Assembly: GCA_946537885.1 (NCBI GenBank)
Contig: CAMNGC010000017.1
Location: forward strand, 1 to 40,045
Direction of reading: 5' to 3'
DNA length: 40,045 nucleotides
Source: an uncultured Clostridia bacterium
GTDB taxonomy: Bacteria > Bacillota > Clostridia > Saccharofermentanales > Saccharofermentanaceae
Made by a program: the position numbers and the translations under genes. The notes below the pieces were generated by a model. That model worked only from the letters and a program-made list of their open reading frames with translations. It was not told where the DNA came from and searched no databases. Positions 35,243 through 40,045 of this stretch are shown here, one piece after another (the first letter of the stretch is position 1; the number at the start of each line of letters is the position of its first letter).

Positions 35243-35670
35243 TAATACCCTTTATTGCCATTGATTCTCGCGAGATCTCTCCATCGGTATTGGCTTATAT
35301 AGGCGATTCGGTCTATGAACTCTATGCGAGATGTCATGTGGCGGCAAGGAGCGCGGCTCAGTCCGGTAAGATGCATAAGAAGACAATCGGATATGTAAGT
35401 GCAGAGGCCCAGGCTTATGCTGTCAGGAGTCTGATGTCGGAACTTGATGAAGAGGAGACCTCATATTTCACCAGGGGTAAGAATTCCAACCCTCCGACGA
35501 GATCTAAGAATGCATCGCCTGCAGATTATATGTATGCTACGGGTTACGAGGCTCTTATAGGATTTCTCTTCCTGGAGAACAGAAGTGACAGATTGGAGTA
35601 TATTATCAGCAGGACTTTCGACATAATAGACGCTGAGGCAGATAAGATCGGAGGCAAGCGTGAAGGATAA
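35239..35670 (+). CDS. mrnC: Mini-ribonuclease III
   Basis: Processes the ends of 23S rRNA. The 143-residue protein is only the RNase III catalytic fold, without the double-stranded RNA-binding domain, as usual for this family. It has LAYIGDSVYELYAR (catalytic Asp near residue 22), RSKNASPADYMYATGYEALIGFLFLE with the second acidic site, and the C-terminal helix. The start overlaps the cysS stop (ATGA), and the rlmB start lies within its last codons. Together the next two genes make and modify 23S rRNA. Confidence 0.95.
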   Translation: MIIPFIAIDSREISPSVLAYIGDSVYELYARCHVAARSAAQSGKMHKKTIGYVSAEAQAYAVRSLMSELDEEETSYFTRGKNSNPPTRSKNASPADYMYATGYEALIGFLFLENRSDRLEYIISRTFDIIDAEADKIGGKREG

Positions 35671-36541
35671 CAGCAGCAGGAGTGCCAATAACAGAAATCA
35701 TAGAGGCAGAGACGGGAAAAGACCGGCACGGGCATCAGATGTCACAACTCGATATACTGATGAGACAGAGGAGTCGGGCAATGATCGACTCGAAGGCAGA
35801 AATCCCGTAATCGAAGCTATCAGGAGCGGTCGCGAGATCAACAAGATCTGGCTTCTTCAGCCGTCGGAGGGCAAGAAACTTGAGCCCGGACTGGCAGCTA
35901 TTCTAAGCGAGGCTAACAAACGCAAGATCGTAGTTAACAGATGCAGTCGTACAGTGCTCGATAATATGAGTCAGACTCATAATCATCAGGGTGTAATAGC
36001 AGCTGTTGCAAGTCATGAATATGTCGAGGTCGAAGATATCCTGAAGAAGGCGGAAGAAGAGGGACACGCTCCGCTTATAGTGGTGTTGGATGAACTTAAG
36101 GATGCATATAACCTGGGTTCTGTTCTGAGAATATCAGACGCTGCTGGAGTTGACGGCATTATAATACCCAAGCATCGTTCAGTAGGGCTTGATGCGGCTG
36201 TTGCCAAGGCATCTGCCGGTGCTATCGAGTATGTTCCCGTAGCGCGCGTTACTAACATTGCTCAGACACTTCGCGAACTTAAGGATGATCATGGTTTCTG
36301 GATTTGCGGAGCAGCCATGGAGGGAAGCGTATCCTATGAGAAAGCCGATTATTCCGGCTCCCTTGCCATTGTTATCGGAAGCGAGGGCGATGGTATGCGT
36401 TCTACGGTGACCAAAGAGTGTGATTTTCTGGTATCTATACCTATGGTTGGCAAGGTGAACAGCTTGAACGCTGCCGTTGCAGCGGGAATCGTTATCTATG
36501 AGGCTGTAAAACAGCGTAATGAGAAGGCAAAGGGGCAATAA
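35660..36541 (+). CDS. rlmB: TrmH-family 23S rRNA 2'-O-methyltransferase (RlmB-like)
   Basis: A SPOUT methyltransferase predicted to methylate a ribose 2'-OH in 23S rRNA. Of 293 residues, the first 40 are basic and probably disordered. The substrate-binding domain follows (EGRNPVIEAIRSGREINKIWLL, about 45-120). The knotted SPOUT domain has LDELKDAYNLGSVLRISDAAGVDGI, VIGSEGDGM near residue 237, and PMVGKVNSLNAAVAAGIVIYE at the end. The start is GTG at 35660 with GGAGG five bases upstream, inside the mrnC end. G2251-type specificity is inferred from the family, not visible. Confidence 0.93.
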   Translation: MKDNSSRSANNRNHRGRDGKRPARASDVTTRYTDETEESGNDRLEGRNPVIEAIRSGREINKIWLLQPSEGKKLEPGLAAILSEANKRKIVVNRCSRTVLDNMSQTHNHQGVIAAVASHEYVEVEDILKKAEEEGHAPLIVVLDELKDAYNLGSVLRISDAAGVDGIIIPKHRSVGLDAAVAKASAGAIEYVPVARVTNIAQTLRELKDDHGFWICGAAMEGSVSYEKADYSGSLAIVIGSEGDGMRSTVTKECDFLVSIPMVGKVNSLNAAVAAGIVIYEAVKQRNEKAKGQ

Positions 36542-37819
36542 ATGGCAGAACTGAGTAGGCAGAAGTCGCATCTGACAAGAGTAATGAGCATGGTGATGAT
36601 CATTGCCGTGTTTCTCTTGATGTGTTCCTGCAGCCTCGAGAGCCGAATAAGAGAGATAACAAATGATGACTATATCGATGCTCCTGAATTGACCAGACTT
36701 GTGGTTACCGCTGTCAAGTCCGAGAACAATCTGTCGGATGTCTATTCGCAGATACCGGAATACCAGAGGGGAGATGTTTCATATTCCTATCTTAAGGAGT
36801 ATACGGATATCTTAAGAAGGCTGTCGAGAGTTAACGGAGCGATTATGTCTTTCAGGCTGCTGACAGACGATCAGATTGCTTCATTGTTGGATGAGTATAC
36901 AGGAGAAGAGAACAGCTATGACATCCTCTCGGAGCGTTACGGCAGGCTCGGATGTGCTGAGTTCCTCTATAATTCCGAAGCGAAAAGTCCGACTTATTTC
37001 TTTTTCAGCTATGACAGTAACGGACATGCAGTCTTATCTTCTTCTTGGATAAGCGGTGTTATCAATATTTATAATTATGCTGATCATTATTTCACGATGC
37101 TCGATGAACAGAATGTCGAGGGTGTCTATACCTTGCTCCGCCCGACTTATGACAGCGAGCTTTACTCTGATGAGGTCGTATATGCCAAAGCTCAGGCACT
37201 TGTTGATTACTACCTGATCAATGTAAGGAGTATGCCTTACCAGTTTGAGATATCATCATTGTCTCCAATATCCTACGATATTGTTATCCCGGAGACCGTA
37301 GATCCGGAGACAGAGTCCATCGAACCTCATGAATTAAGTATTTCCACCGATGACGGAACGACGTTTATGATCAATGATTCTATAGAACAGCCGATCGATA
37401 CGTCGGTCTCTTATGTTTACAGAGCTAATACCCGATTGCTTCGTTGCGGGACTAACTATACTGACAGCGGCCTTAAGAGCATAATGGGCAAGCCAATGTA
37501 TACGAGCAGGATAACCAATGATGACGGTGATTTTATGCTTGTCTACTATGATGGTATCTGCCTCTGGTTCAGCATTGATAATATCAGCGAGAATATCTGG
37601 GATGGAACCCTGGTAAAAGTTAAATATTACGGTCAGACATATGCTGCAGGTCCTGTTATCAAGGTGGGAGCACATGTCGACAGCATACTCGTGGCATATC
37701 CCTTCCTTGATGATGCGGATTATGATATCAGCTATGATACGGGTAGTTCCATTGTGAGAGTCGTTTTCGATACGGATGAAGAGGGTATCATCACAGAAGT
37801 TCTGATGACTGAGGAATAA
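36542..37819 (+). CDS. Predicted lipoprotein of unknown function
   Basis: A 425-residue protein that starts directly after the rlmB stop, with AAAGGGG seven bases upstream. A hydrophobic segment (about 13-29) ends in MCSC, so Cys 30 is probably the lipid anchor. The rest is acidic, with many Tyr, Asp and Ser, and no membrane helix. I recognise no family domain. A segment near 325-400 (GIISMG-like KSIMGKPMYTSR, then VAYPFLDDADYDISY) suggests beta-rich repeats. It ends with the next gene abutting on the other strand without a gap. It shares the cysS transcript, but a link in function is not clear. Confidence 0.7.
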   Translation: MAELSRQKSHLTRVMSMVMIIAVFLLMCSCSLESRIREITNDDYIDAPELTRLVVTAVKSENNLSDVYSQIPEYQRGDVSYSYLKEYTDILRRLSRVNGAIMSFRLLTDDQIASLLDEYTGEENSYDILSERYGRLGCAEFLYNSEAKSPTYFFFSYDSNGHAVLSSSWISGVINIYNYADHYFTMLDEQNVEGVYTLLRPTYDSELYSDEVVYAKAQALVDYYLINVRSMPYQFEISSLSPISYDIVIPETVDPETESIEPHELSISTDDGTTFMINDSIEQPIDTSVSYVYRANTRLLRCGTNYTDSGLKSIMGKPMYTSRITNDDGDFMLVYYDGICLWFSIDNISENIWDGTLVKVKYYGQTYAAGPVIKVGAHVDSILVAYPFLDDADYDISYDTGSSIVRVVFDTDEEGIITEVLMTEE

Positions 37820-38572
37820 TCAGGGATCGCAGATTATATTCTTTCTGAGTTTGTTTATATCTGCCATGCTAAGGCCCGTCGACAAAAGGTAGCTTATAAC
37901 ATCGCCATCGTATTCCGAATCCAGCCAGTTCAGCATTATCTCCATATTGACCGCATCAGAACGCAGGGTGTGTTTAAGTATATCTTCGCGCTTGGCGATC
38001 AGGGGATCAAGAAAGTCGGCCGCATAATCGTAGGAAACTTTGTAGTTAAGGATTATATCCTCGCGGCTTGCCCCCGCAAGCAGATAGAGGAGCGCTGCGA
38101 TAATGCCCGTCCGATCCTTGCCGTGAGCGCAGTGGAAGAGGCAGACGCCGTCCTCGTTATCAGTGAGTACTTTCAGGACATGTGCTATCTCGTGCTGAAG
38201 TGTCTGAAGGACGATGACATAGAAGTCGCCGAGCTGATGGGTCCTCAAAAAGACCATGGTATCGTCCTTGTCGAGGGCGTCCGGATCTCCTCTGAAAAGG
38301 GGGATATTCATAAAGTTGATGTCCGGATCTTCTGCGAAAGGGTTACCGAATTTCTTAAGTTCGATGGGAGATCTTAAGTCAATGACGGTCTTAATGTTGT
38401 ATTCCTTCATTAGTCTAAGACCTTCGGGGCTGGCTTCCTTGGGCGATCCGGATCTGACAAAGAGCCCTTTCTTAAATACTTTGCCGTCTACTAAGGGCAT
38501 AGCGCCCATCTCTCTGGCATTTAATGCCTCTCCGATAAATAGTCTTTGCACATCCGGGTTATAAGCAGCCAT
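37820..38572 (-). CDS. Tyrosine/serine protein phosphatase (CX5R, PF13350-like)
   Basis: A 250-residue phosphatase of the Y_phosphatase3 type. The P-loop is HCAHGKDRT with Cys 148 and Arg 154 as catalytic residues. Upstream it has RSGSPKEASPEGLRLM and TVIDLRSPIELKKFG, with the conserved DLR segment. The start at 38572 is supported by AGGTG eight bases upstream; a longer form from 38641 would cover the tRNA promoter region. It is a single-gene unit. Relatives remove phosphate from phospho-Tyr proteins or phosphoinositides; its target here is unknown, and no tyrosine kinase lies in the window. Confidence 0.85.
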   Translation of the reverse strand: MAAYNPDVQRLFIGEALNAREMGAMPLVDGKVFKKGLFVRSGSPKEASPEGLRLMKEYNIKTVIDLRSPIELKKFGNPFAEDPDINFMNIPLFRGDPDALDKDDTMVFLRTHQLGDFYVIVLQTLQHEIAHVLKVLTDNEDGVCLFHCAHGKDRTGIIAALLYLLAGASREDIILNYKVSYDYAADFLDPLIAKREDILKHTLRSDAVNMEIMLNWLDSEYDGDVISYLLSTGLSMADINKLRKNIICDP

Positions 38573-38634
38573 TTCTGTCACCTCGGTTTTCTTGTATTTT
38601 CGAAAATATATTATCACAAGCGCAAGATTTTCAG

Positions 38635-38663
38635 TTGACAATCAAATCCGGCTGTAATAATAT
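38635..38663 (+). promoter_or_regulatory. Promoter of tRNA-Arg
   Basis: TTGACA (38635-38640) and TAATAT (38658-38663) are 17 bases apart. The start would fall about 22 bases before the tRNA. Confidence 0.6.
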
Positions 38664-38694
38664 ATTTGAGCCGTCGGAAACGATACGGCAAAAT

Positions 38695-38771
38695 GCGCCC
38701 GTAGCTCAACTGGATAGAGTGTCTGACTACGGATCAGAAGGTTGTGGATTCGATCTCTGCCGGGCGCGCCA
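38695..38771 (+). tRNA. tRNA-Arg (ACG anticodon), CCA encoded
   Basis: GCGCCCG (38695-38701) pairs with CGGGCGC (38761-38767), followed by discriminator G and CCA (38769-38771). The anticodon stem TCTGA/TCAGA holds the loop CTACGGA with ACG, which is normally deaminated to ICG to read CGU, CGC and CGA. D loop AGCTCAACTGGATAGAG and T arm GTGGATTCGATCTC are standard. Confidence 0.95.
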
Positions 38772-38775
38772 GATG

Positions 38776-38809
38776 AAGCTCCTGAAATCGTTAGGTTTCA
38801 GGAGCTTTT
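38776..38809 (+). terminator. Terminator after tRNA-Arg
   Basis: A perfect 12-bp stem, AAGCTCCTGAAA with TTTCAGGAGCTT, closes an 8-base loop and is followed by TT. It begins five bases after the tRNA. Confidence 0.88.
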
Positions 38810-38877
38810 CATTTACCGCAATTTCTTGCAACTTTAGCATTTGGGAACACTCTTGGGAACATTTTGGGTTTGAGCAA

Positions 38878-39013
38878 ACGACACGGAAACGACACTGTCA
38901 AGGAGGATTCTTATTGTCGTTTTGTTGTCGTCCGGGCTTTGAGAGGGTGTTTCCGACCGAACGACACGGAAACGACACTGCCTGGCAGGAAATCCGTTGT
39001 CGTTTTGTTGTCG
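38878..39013. repeat. Two direct copies of a long imperfect hairpin
   Basis: Each copy starts ACGACACGGAAACGACACTG and ends TTGTCGTTTTGTTGTCG; the arms pair over 17 bases with three central mismatches. Copy 1 spans about 38878-38931 and copy 2 about 38961-39013, an 83-base period. The loops differ. Just to the left, TTGGGAACA occurs twice (38841 and 38854). The right arm of copy 2 supplies the -35 of the next gene. No gene is supported in 38810-39070. Confidence 0.75.
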
Positions 39014-39035
39014 CTCGGGCGTATGGTGTTATAAT
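39008..39035 (+). promoter_or_regulatory. Promoter of the DUF4214 gene, partly inside the hairpin repeat
   Basis: TTGTCG (39008-39013) and TATAAT (39030-39035) are 16 bases apart, with a TG extension (TGTTATAAT). An inverted pair TAATTA (39033 and 39045) flanks the expected start site and could be an operator. Confidence 0.55.
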
Positions 39036-39070
39036 TAGAGTAGCTAATTATATAACGAGGGGATACAAAA

Positions 39071-40045
39071 ATGAATAAGCGTTTCCGTAAGTTGATGGCA
39101 AGCTTAGTAGCTTTATTAATGACTTTCTCTTTTATCACAGCTTCGGCTATTGCCGCAGATAAAGATCCTGTAATCGATCGCTCTCAGATAACAGCCAATC
39201 AGGGGATCTCCGACTTTGTAACAAGATTATACGATATCTGCCTTGGAAGAAACCCCGATCCGACAGGCTTTAAGACCTGGACAGAACAACTCTCTAACGG
39301 AGAGAATACGGGTGTAGGCTGTGCCTACGGCTTTATCTTCTCGAATGAATTCCAGAATAAGAATGTCAGCAACGATCAATATATCGAATTAATGTATAAC
39401 TGCTTCTTCGGCAGAGCATCTGATCCCGACGGTAAAGCCAACTGGCTTAATGCCATGAACTCGGGCATGACAAGGGAAGAGCTCTTCTTAGGCTTTGCCA
39501 ACTCAGTCGAGTTCTTTAATCTCTGTAAGACATACGGCATTACTGCAGGATGTCATGTATTAGGTAAGGACTATCAGAAGGTAGCAAAGATCAATCTCTT
39601 TGTAGAAAGGCTCTACAATATAATCTTAAGCCGTCCCTGTGATCAGGCTGGTATGATCGATTGGTCTACAAAACTCGCTAACAGAGAGATAAGCGGAGCT
39701 CAGGCAGCTTACGGCTTTATCTTCAGTGACGAATACAGAAATAAGAACAGATCTGATGCTGACTTCCTGGAAGATCTTTATCTTGCCTTTATGGGCAGAG
39801 CCTCTGATCAGGGCGGAAAAGCATACTGGCAGAACCAGATCAACATTGGAAGGACAGACAGGGATATCTTTAACGGCTTTACCGGTTCTCAGGAGTTCAT
39901 TGCTATATGCAATGACTATGGAATCGATAAGGGCGGAGATATCACGAACGGTCAGACATCTGCCAGAGCAGGTACAAACACACCTTCGACAGAACCTGCT
40001 CAGACACAGCCTCAGCCTACTGAGACTCAGGCTCCTGCTCCTACA
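39071..40045 (+). CDS. Secreted DUF4214-repeat protein (3' end outside window)
   Basis: Open from the ATG at 39071 to the window end (325 codons seen). GAGGGG lies upstream. A signal peptide (about 1-28, LVALLMTFSFITASAIAA) leads to two pairs of DUF4214-like units (about 45-280): FVTRLYDICLGRNPDPTGFKTW, FGRASDPDGKANW, RLYNIILSRPCDQAGMIDW and FMGRASDQGGKAYW. After about 290 the chain turns into a Thr/Pro/Gln-rich spacer (TQPQPTETQAPAPT), so another domain or a wall anchor probably follows. It resembles the C-terminal part of the glucosaminidase protein at 10-12.5 kb. A shared surface structure or binding partner is plausible but not proven. Confidence 0.85.
   Translation, partial: MNKRFRKLMASLVALLMTFSFITASAIAADKDPVIDRSQITANQGISDFVTRLYDICLGRNPDPTGFKTWTEQLSNGENTGVGCAYGFIFSNEFQNKNVSNDQYIELMYNCFFGRASDPDGKANWLNAMNSGMTREELFLGFANSVEFFNLCKTYGITAGCHVLGKDYQKVAKINLFVERLYNIILSRPCDQAGMIDWSTKLANREISGAQAAYGFIFSDEYRNKNRSDADFLEDLYLAFMGRASDQGGKAYWQNQINIGRTDRDIFNGFTGSQEFIAICNDYGIDKGGDITNGQTSARAGTNTPSTEPAQTQPQPTETQAPAPT

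Noticed and set aside
38695..38870. Integrated element at tRNA-Arg
   Set aside because: No integrase and no second copy of the tRNA 3' end are visible in the window; TTGGGAACA repeats alone are too little.
38635..39078. 147-residue plus-strand frame across tRNA-Arg
   Set aside because: It spans the tRNA promoter, tRNA, terminator and hairpin repeats, so it is not a gene.

Overview
The window is a stretch of chromosome from a low-to-mid GC, Gram-positive anaerobe, most likely a member of the class Clostridia (Lachnospirales/Oscillospirales type). The basis is strong AGGAGG ribosome binding sites, a SAM-I riboswitch ahead of metK, the cysS-mrnC-rlmB gene order, a ferredoxin-dependent indolepyruvate oxidoreductase, a superoxide-reductase-like domain, lipoproteins, sortase-type surface proteins and a minimal Tad/Flp pilus locus. 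The species cannot be named from sequence reading alone. Most of the window is dense housekeeping and envelope DNA; I see no transposase, integrase, CRISPR array or phage gene.

Layout. 0-2 kb: the 3' part of a large wall-anchored adhesin with CnaB-like repeats. 2.1-4.8 kb: tRNA-Leu(GAG) and iorAB. 5.0-8.0 kb: a regulator that fuses an XRE helix-turn-helix to a complete desulfoferrodoxin-like domain, divergent from a large solute-binding-type lipoprotein. 8.1-9.9 kb: an OGG-type DNA glycosylase divergent from metF. 10-12.5 kb: a secreted SH3/glucosaminidase protein with DUF4214 repeats. 12.5-13.0 kb: a gene-free stretch packed with short motifs in alternating orientation. 13.0-14.2 kb: a THUMP rRNA methyltransferase. 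14.2-17.1 kb: a motif-rich leader, then proA-rpiB-upp. 17.2-23.8 kb: the F-type ATP synthase operon atpB-E-F-(delta/alpha fusion)-G-D-C. 23.8-28.9 kb, minus strand: a minimal Tad locus (CpaE/TadZ-like, TadA, a TadB-TadC fusion, a 57-residue Flp pilin, an FHA protein). 29-33.5 kb: SAM riboswitch, metK, recD2 and a ComF-like gene. 33.6-37.8 kb: a structured RNA (6S candidate), then cysS-mrnC-rlmB and a lipoprotein. 37.8-38.6 kb: a CX5R phosphatase on the minus strand. 38.7 kb to the end: tRNA-Arg(ACG), a pair of long-hairpin repeats, and the start of a second secreted DUF4214 protein that runs off the window.

The most striking item is the ATP synthase. No separate delta gene exists; only the C-terminal (b-binding) half of delta is present, fused in frame to the N-terminus of alpha. 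The delta N-terminal domain, whose usual job is to hold alpha, is absent. Other points that stand out are five CACAAT hexamers at exact 10-bp spacing in the metK/tad divergent region, the TadB-TadC fusion with a CpaE-like partner lacking a P-loop, the HTH-desulfoferrodoxin regulator, and three families of non-coding inverted repeats. Promoters here often carry a TGn-extended -10 with a weak -35.
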